Of a DNA stretch of 64,000 nt, positions 34,501 to 42,621 are shown piece after piece. The notes under the pieces are model-generated. The model was not told the origin of the DNA. It saw only the letters and a program-made list of their open reading frames with translations, and did not search any database. Origin of the DNA: an uncultured Lachnospiraceae bacterium (lineage in GTDB: Bacteria; Bacillota; Clostridia; Lachnospirales; Lachnospiraceae); the NCBI GenBank assembly GCA_910588215.1, contig CAJUQJ010000018.1:1-64000 (forward strand). The letters are read 5' to 3'. Every line of letters starts with the position of its first letter. Position 1 is the stretch's first letter. The position numbers were made by a program, and so were the translations under genes.

Positions 34501-34762
34501 TCCGGGCTCGTTTACCGTGGCGGGGAGAGAGACTTTCGCATTCAATGCGTCGGTCTACACGCAGGAGGAGCTTACACAGAAGGCCCATGAGCATGAGCTG
34601 ACGGAGTCACCGTATACGGTGCTGTGCGTGGATTACAGACAGAGTGGGATCGGTTCCAACAGCTGCGGGCCGATGCTGCTTGAAAAGTATCGGATAGAGG
34701 ACAGCTTCCGATTCGCAGTGCGGATGAGGCCGAGTACCGGCCAAAGTTTGCGACTGTCATAG
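31529..34762 (+). CDS. GH2 beta-galactosidase (LacZ type)
   Basis: Hydrolyses terminal beta-galactosides; no signal peptide, so cytoplasmic. The domains follow LacZ: sugar-binding (YFDSIYEVKEEFW to WQNYGYDRHQYTN), immunoglobulin-like, TIM barrel, Ig-like, and beta-sandwich. Acid/base Glu495 lies in WSMGNECAYG, nucleophile Glu566 in VMCEFCHAMGNG. About residues 264-311 hold an Ala/Gly/Asp-rich low-complexity insert in the first Ig-like domain, not usual for the family. The start is taken at MVVPKYYED because relatives begin this way; another in-frame ATG 12 bases upstream is only one base from the AAGGAG. Probably controlled by the divergent AraC-type gene. Confidence 0.92.
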   Translation: MVVPKYYEDLSVLHKGTMPDRAYYIPASGRMDDLWEDRERSDRFVQLSGQWKFRYFDSIYEVKEEFWKEGYDTEGFATVSVPGVWQNYGYDRHQYTNTRYPFPMDPPYVPHANPCGEYVRTFTYHQDENAPEAFLNFEGVDSCFYVWLNGSFVGYSQVSHSTSEFAVTGLLREGKNTLSVLVLKWCDGSYLEDQDKFRMSGIFRDVYLLRRPQEGIFDYFVKAYPENGHRDGKVEIGFSYLNRPVETKVSLFDREGRLVAEGEAAVDKPAAESGLAADGAAADRIAADDEMTAGRAGQESGTAAGQAGGTKWTSRATLQVKDAVLWNAEAPYLYTLVIETAAETITDHVGIREIHTQDGVLYFNGVKIKFHGTNRHDSDPVTGFAIDRQQLLTDLRLMKEHNINAIRTSHYPNAPWCYQLYDRLGFYVIDEADNESHGTSDIYLDGADWNVRSKRWNEAIADNPAFTQATVDRTRRCVERDKNRPSVVIWSMGNECAYGCTFEEALKWTKQYDDTRLTHYESCRYVSDEREYDYSNIDLHSRMYPSLQEIHEYFEKDGTKPYVMCEFCHAMGNGPGDLEDYFEVIQQYDKACGGFVWEWCDHAIDLGKTICGKKVYAYGGDHGEYPQDGNFCMDGLVYPDRRPHTGLLEFKNVYRPARVVAFSQAKKELVLHNYMDFLNLGDYCTVRYEVLCDGIVTEQGRIGENVLPVIAPHEEKAVPVAFTVPEKGKCFLKVSYELREATKLLPAGFLLGFEEVPVETAENVNQKAAWLLGEEAAGTDGAGHVEQAEFLLQEDDCTVTVSTPLFKYVYDKLTGLFTGMVYDNISLLERPMEFNIWRAPTDNDRNIKLKWMAAQYDRTVTRAYDTKVRAGEQEVVIETELSVAAVYIQRILDIRACWTIRADGAVDAEFMVQKDPAFPFLPRFGLRLFLPKAMERVEYCGIGPVESYVDKRQAGWHGVFDEAVKAMHEGYVRPQENGSHHDCDYVTVYGAPGSFTVAGRETFAFNASVYTQEELTQKAHEHELTESPYTVLCVDYRQSGIGSNSCGPMLLEKYRIEDSFRFAVRMRPSTGQSLRLS

Positions 34763-34919
34763 CATGGATGGTCATGCGGCCCGCCGGATGGCAGGCATTG
34801 CATGATGGGGGATTCCCGCAGGCAATGAGACAAGTGGCGGCTTGCAGTGGCGGCTTTGATCATGACAGTAGCTGCATATGTTAAGGGTAAAGACTGAAGG
34901 AGTAAGGAGGAGAAGACGT

Positions 34920-36767
34920 ATGTATATCATACCGGAACCACAGCAGATGAATATTTTGGAGGGGGAGTATACGATCCGATTCGATCATAAGATCGTGATC
35001 GATCGTTCCTGCGGCACGGCGGCGTATGACTATGCGAAGCTGTTGCAGGAGGAGCTTTGCGGATGCATGGGATATGGGCCGAAGATCACCAGAGGAAGCT
35101 CCGGGAAGGCGGCGGTCACGCTGATGATGGATGATGAGCTGGGAGAGGAAGCGTATCGCCTGGAGGCCGGGACAGATGGCATCAGGATCGTGGGCGGTAC
35201 AGACAGAGGGCTCCTTTACGGCGTGCAGACGCTTCGCCAGATCGTCAGGCAGACCGGGGCCTGCGTACCCTGTATGCAGATCCAGGATCATCCGGATATC
35301 AGGAACAGAGGCTTCTATCACGATGTGACCCGGGGACGGATCCCTACCCTTTCCTATCTGAAAGGGATGGCGGACAATCTTGCCTTTTATAAGATCAATC
35401 AGATGCAGCTGTATATTGAGCACTCATATCTGTTCGAGAACTTGAGCGAGATGTGGCGGGACGATACGCCGCTGTCCGCCCAGGATATTCTGGAGCTTGA
35501 CGCTTACTGCCGGAAGTTGAATATCGAACTGATCCCGAATATTTCCTGTTTCGGGCATTTGTATAAGCTGCTGCGCACGAAAGCCTACGAGCATCTGTGC
35601 GAGCTGTCGGATGCGGGGGCAGAGCCTTTCGGATTTGTGGACAGGATGATGCATCATACGATCGACGTGACAAACGAGGAGAGTCTGGCGTTTCTTAAAG
35701 GACTGATCGAGGAGTTTATGCCGCTTTTTACATCGAAGCATTTTAACATCGGAGCGGATGAGACTTTTGATCTTGGGAAAGGAAGGAGTCTTGCGGAAGC
35801 GGAGCGGGTCGGCGTAAAGCGGCTGTACATCGATCATGTGAGGAAGTTGTGCGAGTTTCTGGTGGAGAAAGGGAAGATCCCCATGTTCTGGGGAGACATT
35901 ATCTGCGATTTCCCGGAAGTCATAAAAGAACTGCCCGAGCAGACGATCTGCCTGAACTGGGGATATGACAAGGAGCAGAGCGACGAGTCTACGAGAAAAC
36001 TGGCCGAGGCCGGGGCGGTGCAGTACAGCTGTCCGGGCGTCAGTGGGTGGAACCAGTTCGTGAACCGGCTGGATGTGGCATATGAGAATATCAGGCGGAT
36101 GTGCACTTATGCGCGGCAGTATCACACGGAAGGTGTGCTGACGACGGATTGGGGAGATTACGGGCATGTCAATCATCCGGATTTCGGGATTCCGGGAAGA
36201 ATCTACGGGGCTGCTTTTTCCTGGAACGGAAAGATTCCGGACTTTGAGGAGATGAACCGGCGGATTTCCATAGTGGAATTTCAGGATCGGTCAGGAGAGC
36301 TTGTCTCGGTGTTGGCTGAGATCGCCGACAGCCAGATATTTGACTGGGGACAGGCGGTATATTATAAGGAAAAGGGTGTTGACGCACGGGCGCAAAGGGA
36401 GTTTACGGCAGTGGCGGCCGGGATGGCTGACGTAGAGGAGGCGCTGCGAAAGCTTGCGGATATCGGGGACCGGATCAGACGGATGATGCCAGGTCTGCCT
36501 GCACGGACCAATGCGATACTGCATGCCTGCCTGGTGGCGATCCAGGGTGCAGAGCTGTTCCAGAAGATCGGGGCGGTAATCGTGGCAAGAGTCAGCCAGA
36601 GTGAGCCGGCAGTGGCAGTGGACGGCATTAAGCTGGCGGCCGAGTTGGAGGAGTGGTTTATGTTCTATAAGGAAGTTTGGAGAAGCGTGAGCAGAGAGTC
36701 GGAACTGTACCGGATCGAAGAAGTCGTGTTCTGGTATGCAGATTTGCTGCGGGGGAGCGCACTTTGA
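34920..36767 (+). CDS. GH20-type beta-N-acetylhexosaminidase
   Basis: 615 residues, no signal peptide. An N-terminal beta-rich GH20b-like domain (~1-125) precedes a TIM barrel with the catalytic Asp280-Glu281 pair in FNIGADETFDLG, as expected for substrate-assisted GH20 enzymes that release GlcNAc or GalNAc. Other family features are FYHDVTRGRIPTLSYLK and LTTDWGDYGH. A helical C-terminal region follows. The ATG has AAGGAGG nine bases upstream. It lies downstream of the beta-galactosidase on the same strand with a 157-base gap; together they suit breakdown of host or dietary glycans taken up as oligosaccharides. Confidence 0.85.
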   Translation: MYIIPEPQQMNILEGEYTIRFDHKIVIDRSCGTAAYDYAKLLQEELCGCMGYGPKITRGSSGKAAVTLMMDDELGEEAYRLEAGTDGIRIVGGTDRGLLYGVQTLRQIVRQTGACVPCMQIQDHPDIRNRGFYHDVTRGRIPTLSYLKGMADNLAFYKINQMQLYIEHSYLFENLSEMWRDDTPLSAQDILELDAYCRKLNIELIPNISCFGHLYKLLRTKAYEHLCELSDAGAEPFGFVDRMMHHTIDVTNEESLAFLKGLIEEFMPLFTSKHFNIGADETFDLGKGRSLAEAERVGVKRLYIDHVRKLCEFLVEKGKIPMFWGDIICDFPEVIKELPEQTICLNWGYDKEQSDESTRKLAEAGAVQYSCPGVSGWNQFVNRLDVAYENIRRMCTYARQYHTEGVLTTDWGDYGHVNHPDFGIPGRIYGAAFSWNGKIPDFEEMNRRISIVEFQDRSGELVSVLAEIADSQIFDWGQAVYYKEKGVDARAQREFTAVAAGMADVEEALRKLADIGDRIRRMMPGLPARTNAILHACLVAIQGAELFQKIGAVIVARVSQSEPAVAVDGIKLAAELEEWFMFYKEVWRSVSRESELYRIEEVVFWYADLLRGSAL

Positions 36768-36804
36768 AGTTGCGCGATCCAGGGAAATAGCACATATCGG
36801 TTGG

Positions 36805-36833
36805 TTGCAGCTTGTCCGGGAAAATATTATATT
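36805..36833 (+). promoter_or_regulatory. promoter of the XRE/GyrI-type regulator
   Basis: TTGCAG and TATATT separated by 17 bases, 42 bases before the ATG, with the ribosome binding site AAGGAGA in between. Confidence 0.55.
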
Positions 36834-36875
36834 GATAGTGCGGCGCGGCGCGAGAAAATATAAGGAGAATATTAT

Positions 36876-37544
36876 ATGAGCTTCGGTAAAAATTTACAGT
36901 TTTTAAGGCATCTGAGAGGAAATATGACGCAGGAAGATCTGGCCGAGAAAATGAACATCAGCCGCCAGACTGTATCGAAATGGGAACTGGATGCGGCGCA
37001 GCCCGAAATGGACAAGGCTATAGAACTTTGTAAGCTTTTCAATTGTTCCCTGGACAACTTATTCCGTGATGAAATGGTCACTTGCGGCGAGGCGTATACA
37101 AATTTGCGCGTCGAGACCGTTCCCGGATTCCGCTACATTAAACATGCCGTTGTCAGCTCCATTCCGGAAGGGGACGCTATCGACAGAGTGCTCTCCATTG
37201 CCCGTAGCTGCGGTGTGGAGAACCCCCGCGTCATAGGCTGGGATTTTCCCAAAGTGTCGCAGGAGCAGATAAATGTTTATAACATGCACGGCTATGAGGC
37301 GGCATGGATACTGCCTGACGGGGTCGTTCCTCCCGACATTGAAGTACACGAGCAGGAAGACCATCTGTATGCGGCAATACATGTTGAAGACCCCTTCGGG
37401 AACCCTTTTGTGACCATTCCCAACGCTTACAAGACCCTTATGGAGTATATGCGCGTAAACGGCCTGGAACACACGGGGAAGGACGTGATTCCCTGCTTTG
37501 AGACCGATGGGGAGAGTATGGATATTTATATTGCCTGTAAGTGA
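36876..37544 (+). CDS. XRE-type HTH regulator with GyrI-like effector domain
   Basis: 222 residues: an N-terminal Cro/CI helix-turn-helix (TQEDLAEKMNISRQTVSKWE) and, from about residue 75, a GyrI/AraC-effector-binding-like domain (VETVPGFRYIKHAVVSS, then HGYEAAWILPDGVVPPDIEV). Such fusions act as ligand-responsive regulators, often for small cationic or amphipathic molecules. The target is not evident; it is followed by a long hairpin and the riboswitch-led cation exporter, which has its own control. The base use (more CCC and CGC codons) differs somewhat from its neighbours. Confidence 0.82.
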   Translation: MSFGKNLQFLRHLRGNMTQEDLAEKMNISRQTVSKWELDAAQPEMDKAIELCKLFNCSLDNLFRDEMVTCGEAYTNLRVETVPGFRYIKHAVVSSIPEGDAIDRVLSIARSCGVENPRVIGWDFPKVSQEQINVYNMHGYEAAWILPDGVVPPDIEVHEQEDHLYAAIHVEDPFGNPFVTIPNAYKTLMEYMRVNGLEHTGKDVIPCFETDGESMDIYIACK

Positions 37545-37546
37545 CC

Positions 37547-37575
37547 TTGCATTTTTCGGCGGCATATGATATAGT
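37547..37575 (+). promoter_or_regulatory. candidate promoter of the riboswitch leader
   Basis: TTGCAT and TATAGT spaced by 17 bases just after the XRE-type gene. Transcription from here would include the nested hairpin and the NiCo aptamer before the CDF exporter. Confidence 0.4.
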
Positions 37576-37639
37576 GTATGAAATTCGCAAGAATTAACAA
37601 GGAAACAGTCATAAAACTCTTTGCACTGCATAGATATGA

Positions 37640-37695
37640 AAGTAACGCCGGCAGACTGACGGCACAGAGAATGTGCCGTCGGCACCGGGTTACTT
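37640..37695 (+). other. nested long hairpin upstream of the riboswitch
   Basis: Inner stem GACGGCACA/TGTGCCGTC (nine perfect pairs, five-base loop) sits inside an outer stem AAGTAAC-CCGG/CCGG-GTTACTT. There is no clean T-run behind it, so it is not a standard terminator, though it could end the XRE-type transcript. It may also be an inserted palindromic repeat. Confidence 0.5.
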
Positions 37696-37714
37696 GACTT
37701 TTCATACAGTACAA

Positions 37715-37823
37715 ACTGAACAGGCCAGGGCGTAAAGCCTGGGAGCCGGGTCGTGTCAGGCGACAGTAGATTAAAACATCTGCGGGACAGTAGTTACGAT
37801 TACTGCGTACGTGGGTGTTTTTT
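37715..37823 (+). promoter_or_regulatory. NiCo riboswitch (czcD motif) with expression platform
   Basis: The aptamer (37715-37792) shows the conserved segments in order: ACTGAACAGGC, a stem, GGAGCCGGG, GGCGACAG, an AGAT/ATCT stem and the hallmark GGGACAGTA. This matches the NiCo (czcD) class that binds Co2+ or Ni2+ cooperatively at a four-way junction. The 3' CAGTA can instead pair with TACTG in a seven-pair hairpin (37788-37805), followed by a T6 run at 37818, so ligand would favour read-through. The next gene is a cation diffusion facilitator, the usual partner. Confidence 0.85.
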
Positions 37824-37929
37824 ATTCCCGCGAGCAACGAGCCAAGTGGTTGCTTGCAGACATTTGGCGACTGCCGCGAAATTTCTATAAAGTAACTTCA
37901 AAGGTCGAGAGAGGAAGGGTAGTAACAGG

Positions 37930-38838
37930 ATGACAGGGGATAGACAAGATTTGGAAATGAAACAGGATTACGAGAAAACAGCTATGCGGGTCTCCGTGGT
38001 CAGCATCGTGGCGAACTTCATACTTACGATATTCAAGCTTCTGGCCGGTATCATTGCACATTCCGGTGCCATGATATCCGATGCGATCCATTCGGCCTCC
38101 GACGTATTCAGTACGATCGTGGTGATCATCGGCGTCAAGATATCCGGAAGGGAGTCTGACAAAGATCATCCCTATGGTCATGAGAGAATGGAATGCGTAG
38201 CGGCGATCGTGCTGGCAACGATCCTGGCAGTTACCGGTCTGGGAATCGGTTACACGGCGGCAGGTAAGATCGCGGGCGGAGACTATACGAATCTCGCAAT
38301 ACCTGGCAGGCTGGCGCTGGCAGCAGCCATTTTGTCTATTATGGTAAAAGAAGGGATGTACCAATATACGAAGGTGAATGCGAGACGCATCGATTCCGGG
38401 GCGCTTATGGCGGATGCCTGGCATCACCGTTCCGATGCCTTGTCTTCCGTCGGCGCTCTGATCGGTATCGCAGGTTCCAGATTGGGATTTCCGATCGCAG
38501 ATCCGATCGCCAGCGTGGTGATCTGTCTCTTCATCGAGAAGGCCGCCTATGAGATTTTTATGGATGCGGTGAATAAGATGGTGGATAAAGCGTGTGAAGA
38601 TGAGGTGGAGATGGAATTTATGCAATGCGCGAAGATACAGGACGGTGTGCTGGGAGTGGATCTGCTCCATACCCGTGTGTTTGGCAATAAGATCTATGTA
38701 GATATCGAGATCAGGGTGGACGGTGGCAAGACACTGCAGGAGGCACATGGGATCGCCGAGCGGGTGCATGATGCGATAGAGAAAAGCTTTCCCAAAGTAA
38801 AGCATATCATGGTGCATGTAAATCCGGGAGAGGTATAA
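37930..38838 (+). CDS. czcD: cation diffusion facilitator exporter (Co/Ni or Zn type)
   Basis: 302 residues, six membrane helices and a C-terminal ferredoxin-like cytoplasmic domain. Metal-site motifs of the CDF family are visible: HSASDVFST and HPYGHERME in the first half, DAWHHRSDALSS in helix V. The C-terminal domain (DLLHTRVFGNKIYVDIEIRV) follows. The family exchanges divalent metal for protons. The NiCo riboswitch directly upstream points to Co2+/Ni2+ detoxification, although the helix motif (HxxxD type) is also compatible with Zn2+ or Fe2+. Start: ATG with GAGAGGAAGG upstream. Confidence 0.9.
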   Translation: MTGDRQDLEMKQDYEKTAMRVSVVSIVANFILTIFKLLAGIIAHSGAMISDAIHSASDVFSTIVVIIGVKISGRESDKDHPYGHERMECVAAIVLATILAVTGLGIGYTAAGKIAGGDYTNLAIPGRLALAAAILSIMVKEGMYQYTKVNARRIDSGALMADAWHHRSDALSSVGALIGIAGSRLGFPIADPIASVVICLFIEKAAYEIFMDAVNKMVDKACEDEVEMEFMQCAKIQDGVLGVDLLHTRVFGNKIYVDIEIRVDGGKTLQEAHGIAERVHDAIEKSFPKVKHIMVHVNPGEV

Positions 38839-38847
38839 AAACACCGG

Positions 38848-38876
38848 TTGCTTATCCGGGCTTCAGCGACTATAAT
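38848..38876 (+). promoter_or_regulatory. promoter of the DUF5722 gene
   Basis: TTGCTT and a perfect TATAAT spaced by exactly 17 bases, about 70 bases before the start of the exported DUF5722-like protein. Confidence 0.6.
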
Positions 38877-38948
38877 TAAGGTCAGGGAACCAGATGTGGA
38901 AAGAATTCAGCCCTAAATACACTGTAGCAGAGAGGGAAACGAGAGAAA

Positions 38949-40616
38949 ATGAAAGAGTACAAAAGAGACAGAAAGAGCAGGAAAAAAGGAATGTTATGGA
39001 CGGCGTTGACGGTTCTGTTTGCAGTCGTCTGCTGTGTAGTTATGAATCCGTATACGGCTCTGCATGCCAAAGCGGCAGGACGCCCCGTGACGATCAGTTC
39101 CTGTACGATCGCGGGAAGTGATGTAGTATGCCAGATCAGCGCGGGCAGCGTGCCTTCCAGCGACGACGGTCTTTACTATATCTATGCAGATGAGGTCTGG
39201 CAGGATGGCACGACAGGAAAGGCTGTGGCAAGTGTAGGCGCAGGCAGTGCAGTGACGGCTGTTTTTCCTTTACAGTATAATACTGCGGATTCCAATCTCA
39301 GTCGCAAGTTCCTTGTGGCGGTGAAGCGGGGCGGACAGATGGTCCAGGTCAGTGACGAACACTATATTACGAATCCGGAAGCGATAGCCGCTTACACTAT
39401 GCCGAGAAGAGACACCGGCATTAAAGGGATCCTGCCCGATCTGACGAGGGCGTCTAACGGAGAACTGCAGGAGCTGGGGATCAAACAAGTAGTTTATAAT
39501 ATGTATGTAGACGATATCTGTTCCGATGTGTCGGAGCCGGGGGCGATACCTTTTGACTATAACGGACGCACGTGGTATTTTAACGGCGGCATGGTGAGTA
39601 AATTTGATTCCATGATCCGAAGCTTTAACAGTTATGGGCTGCAAGTGACGATGGTGCTCTTAAACGGCGGCAGGGGAGCTTACTCCCAGGATCTGGTACA
39701 TCCGACGGCAAGGGGAGGGGACTGCCCGGGATATGCCCTGAATGTGGCGGATGCTTCCGGCACGGATCATCTGAAAGCGATCGGCGCTTTTCTGGGACAG
39801 CGGTATTCTGGAAAGCTTGACCATGGACAGGTGGATAACTGGATCCTGGGCAATGAGGTGAATGCCCGGACATCCTGGTGGTATAGCAGTTCTGCTTCTC
39901 TGGACTTTAATGTGAATATCTATGTGAAGGCTTTTCGCATTATCTACAATGAACTTAAAAGTGCTAACGCCAACGTGAACGTGTACAATTCCATTGACCA
40001 GGAGTGGAACAGGAAATCCAATCCGGGAAGCTTTCTGGCCAGGGAGTATTTGGATCAGTTTAACTATTATATCAACAGGGAAGGGAATATAGACTGGGGA
40101 CTTTCTTATCATCCTTATAATTCCCCGCTGTATGACCCTTATGCGTGGAACGGTCCGGCTGTCTGGGTAAAGAATAACCTGTCAACGCCGTATATCACGA
40201 TGCAGAACATCGATCTGTTGATCGATTACATGCACAGAGCGGAGTATTTGAATCCGGCCGGGCAGGTGAGGAGCATTTCCCTGGCAGAGATCGGATACAC
40301 TTCCAGTTTCGGCGACGCGTCGCAAGAAGCATCGATCGCTTATGGATATTTGAAAGCGGCGTCACTTCCGGATATTGATGCATTTATGCTGTTTAGGCAG
40401 ACGGATGATGCCCATGAGATGGAGAGTAATCTTGCGTTGGGGCTGTATGACTTAAACGGCAATAAGAAGCCGGGTTATGAGATTTATAAGAATCTGGGGA
40501 CATCCAATGAGGGAGTGGCGAAGGCAAGAGCCTCGGAGATCATTGGCATGGACATCGACCAGATGATCAGCCAGAAGATCGTGTGGACGAGAGGCGGAGA
40601 CGGAGTCGTGCAGTAA
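38949..40616 (+). CDS. exported DUF5722-like protein with glycosidase-like barrel
   Basis: 555 residues. A strongly basic N-terminus, hydrophobic core and Ala-Lys-Ala at about 43 mark a signal peptide. A beta-rich domain (~45-145) precedes a TIM-barrel-like domain. Two carboxylates sit where clan GH-A glycosidases have theirs: Glu303 in ILGNEVN (acid/base-like) and Glu447 in SLAEIGYTS (nucleophile-like). I associate it with DUF5722, whose substrate is not known to me. It lies directly before the SpoIID-like/LysM protein on the same strand, so a joint cell-wall or exopolysaccharide role is possible but unproven. Confidence 0.7.
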   Translation: MKEYKRDRKSRKKGMLWTALTVLFAVVCCVVMNPYTALHAKAAGRPVTISSCTIAGSDVVCQISAGSVPSSDDGLYYIYADEVWQDGTTGKAVASVGAGSAVTAVFPLQYNTADSNLSRKFLVAVKRGGQMVQVSDEHYITNPEAIAAYTMPRRDTGIKGILPDLTRASNGELQELGIKQVVYNMYVDDICSDVSEPGAIPFDYNGRTWYFNGGMVSKFDSMIRSFNSYGLQVTMVLLNGGRGAYSQDLVHPTARGGDCPGYALNVADASGTDHLKAIGAFLGQRYSGKLDHGQVDNWILGNEVNARTSWWYSSSASLDFNVNIYVKAFRIIYNELKSANANVNVYNSIDQEWNRKSNPGSFLAREYLDQFNYYINREGNIDWGLSYHPYNSPLYDPYAWNGPAVWVKNNLSTPYITMQNIDLLIDYMHRAEYLNPAGQVRSISLAEIGYTSSFGDASQEASIAYGYLKAASLPDIDAFMLFRQTDDAHEMESNLALGLYDLNGNKKPGYEIYKNLGTSNEGVAKARASEIIGMDIDQMISQKIVWTRGGDGVVQ

Positions 40617-40779
40617 GGGGTTACGCCTGTGTTTGATGCGGCATTTGTATCGAGATACAGAACATAATCAATATAACAGTAGTTTGTAACTGATAGCCAT
40701 AATTCTTCATACTCTAAAGCATATGGAACAATGTGGGCAGTATACCGGTTGTTTACAGTGAAAAGGAGAGTGAAGTTTT

Positions 40780-42621
40780 ATGGCTATCGGTTATTTGACC
40801 ATGCAGGCCAGGACCGCGCATGATGCGGTGCCGCTGCAGGGTGTGCGGATCACGGTGTTGGATGATGAACAGAACCGTGTCTATGAACTGAGGACGGACG
40901 AGAACGGAGAAACGAGAAGAGTCCCTTTGGAGACGGTGGACAAGAGGTTTTCATTAAACCCGGATTTTACGGGAACGCCTTTTGTCACTTACAATGTGCT
41001 GGCACAGGCGGAGGGGTTTAACTCCGTCTATGTATCGGATATCCCGGTCTATGACGGGGAGTCTGCAGTTCTGCCGATCATGCTGGTGCCGATGCAGGGG
41101 CAGCAGGGGAGGGAAGTACAGACCCAGATCCCGGTGGGGGCACCAGCGGTGAGCATGACGGGAGAGCGCAATCAGGAGGGGGCGCCGGAGGGGGAGGAGC
41201 CCTATGTGCTGCGGCAGGTGGTGATCCCGAATCCGATCACTGTCCATCTTGGCACTCCGGCTTCTTCCGCGTCCAATGTACAGGTATCTTTTCCTGATTA
41301 TGTCAAGAATGTGGCCAGCAGTGAGATCTATCCAACCTGGCCGGAGGCGGCCCTGCGGGCAAATATTTACGCGATCATCACTTTTGCGCTGAACAGAGTC
41401 TATACGGAATGGTATAGGAGTAAAGGATATCCTTTCGACATTACGAACAGTACGGCCTACGATCAGGCTTTTGTGTATGGGAGACCCATTTACAGCTCGA
41501 TCAGCCGGATCGTAGATCAGATTTTTAATGAGTATGTCCGCAGAAAAGGACAGAATGCGCCCTATTTCACTTCTTTCTGCAACGGCACCACCGTGACTTG
41601 TCAAGGCTTATCCCAATGGGGAACGGTGACACTGGCAGGTCAGGGCAGGACACCGATCAGTATCTTGCGCGCTTACTATCCGAGTGATATCGAGATTGTC
41701 GAGACGAATATCATGACCAATATGCTGTCCTCTTATCCGGGTACACCCCTGCGGGTGGGAAGCAGAGGGCTGGACGTGCAGACGATCCAGACTTATCTGA
41801 ACAGGATAAGACGGAATTATCCGGCGATTCCCACGATCACGGATGAGCCGGGGGTATTCGGAGAAAGTACGCGGGCGGCCGTTGCCAGATTCCAGAGTAT
41901 TTTCAATCTGGTAAGCGACGGTATTGTAGGGAAATCCACCTGGTATAAGATCTCCGCGTTGTATACGGCGGTGACCAGACTTGCGGAACTGGACAGTGAG
42001 GGTAATACACTGGGAATCGGAACGGTGCCGCCTTCCGCAGTGCTGCGGCAGGGGTCCACCGGACAGGACGTGATCACCCTGCAGTATCTGCTGGATGTTA
42101 TCTCCGAGTATTATCCGGGAATCCCAGGTCCTGCCCAGGACGGTATCTTCGGCAGCGGTACGAAACAGGCGGTGGTCGCTTTTCAGCAGAGGATGGGGCT
42201 TGTACCGGACGGTGTCGTAGGGCGCGACACATGGAATTCCCTGTATGAGACATGGCGGGGGATCAACCAGAATGTACCCCAGCCTTCTCCGTCGCCTTCT
42301 CCCTCGCCGGATCCGGGTAATGTGATTGACTACACGGTGCGCTCCGGAGATACGCTGTGGTTGTTGGCAAACCGGTATGGCACGACGGTGGACGCGATCA
42401 AGAGATTGAATGGGCTGACAAGTGATAACCTGAGCATCGGGCAGGTACTGAGGATCCCGGTCTCTCAGACGCAGCAGTATATTACCTATACCGTCCGCTC
42501 GGGAGATACGCTGTGGTTGTTGGCAAACCGGTATGGCACGACGGTGGATGCGATCAAGAGATTGAATGGGCTGACAAGTGATAACCTGAGCATCGGACAG
42601 GTGCTGCGGATTCCGGTTTAA
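40780..42621 (+). CDS. SpoIID-like protein with two peptidoglycan-binding and two LysM domains (paralogue B)
   Basis: 613 residues. Order: carboxypeptidase-regulatory-like beta domain (~1-105), SpoIID-like region (~165-305; YVKNVASSEIYPTWPEAAL, GLSQWGTVTLAGQGRTP), two PG_binding_1 domains (~325-395 and ~420-490), a Pro/Ser linker, and LysM domains at 518-561 and 570-613. The last two are nearly identical even in DNA. It parallels the 421-residue paralogue at 14374-15639 but has four extra wall-binding modules. No signal peptide is seen, as in the paralogue, suggesting action in a spore or mother-cell setting or non-classical export. Start: ATG behind AAAAGGAGAG; a strong terminator follows. 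Confidence 0.82.
   Translation: MAIGYLTMQARTAHDAVPLQGVRITVLDDEQNRVYELRTDENGETRRVPLETVDKRFSLNPDFTGTPFVTYNVLAQAEGFNSVYVSDIPVYDGESAVLPIMLVPMQGQQGREVQTQIPVGAPAVSMTGERNQEGAPEGEEPYVLRQVVIPNPITVHLGTPASSASNVQVSFPDYVKNVASSEIYPTWPEAALRANIYAIITFALNRVYTEWYRSKGYPFDITNSTAYDQAFVYGRPIYSSISRIVDQIFNEYVRRKGQNAPYFTSFCNGTTVTCQGLSQWGTVTLAGQGRTPISILRAYYPSDIEIVETNIMTNMLSSYPGTPLRVGSRGLDVQTIQTYLNRIRRNYPAIPTITDEPGVFGESTRAAVARFQSIFNLVSDGIVGKSTWYKISALYTAVTRLAELDSEGNTLGIGTVPPSAVLRQGSTGQDVITLQYLLDVISEYYPGIPGPAQDGIFGSGTKQAVVAFQQRMGLVPDGVVGRDTWNSLYETWRGINQNVPQPSPSPSPSPDPGNVIDYTVRSGDTLWLLANRYGTTVDAIKRLNGLTSDNLSIGQVLRIPVSQTQQYITYTVRSGDTLWLLANRYGTTVDAIKRLNGLTSDNLSIGQVLRIPV
42331..42618 (+). repeat. tandem near-identical LysM-coding repeats
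   Basis: Two 132-base units (42331-42462 and 42487-42618) separated by 24 bases encode the same 44-residue LysM. A central stretch of over 90 bases differs at only one position, while the outer bases vary at synonymous sites. This points to recent duplication or ongoing gene conversion. Confidence 0.9.

Noticed and set aside
32702..34594. 630-codon open frame on the minus strand inside the beta-galactosidase gene
   Set aside because: It is the antisense shadow of a clear GH2 gene, with low-quality His/Arg/Leu-rich composition, no ribosome binding site and no family resemblance.
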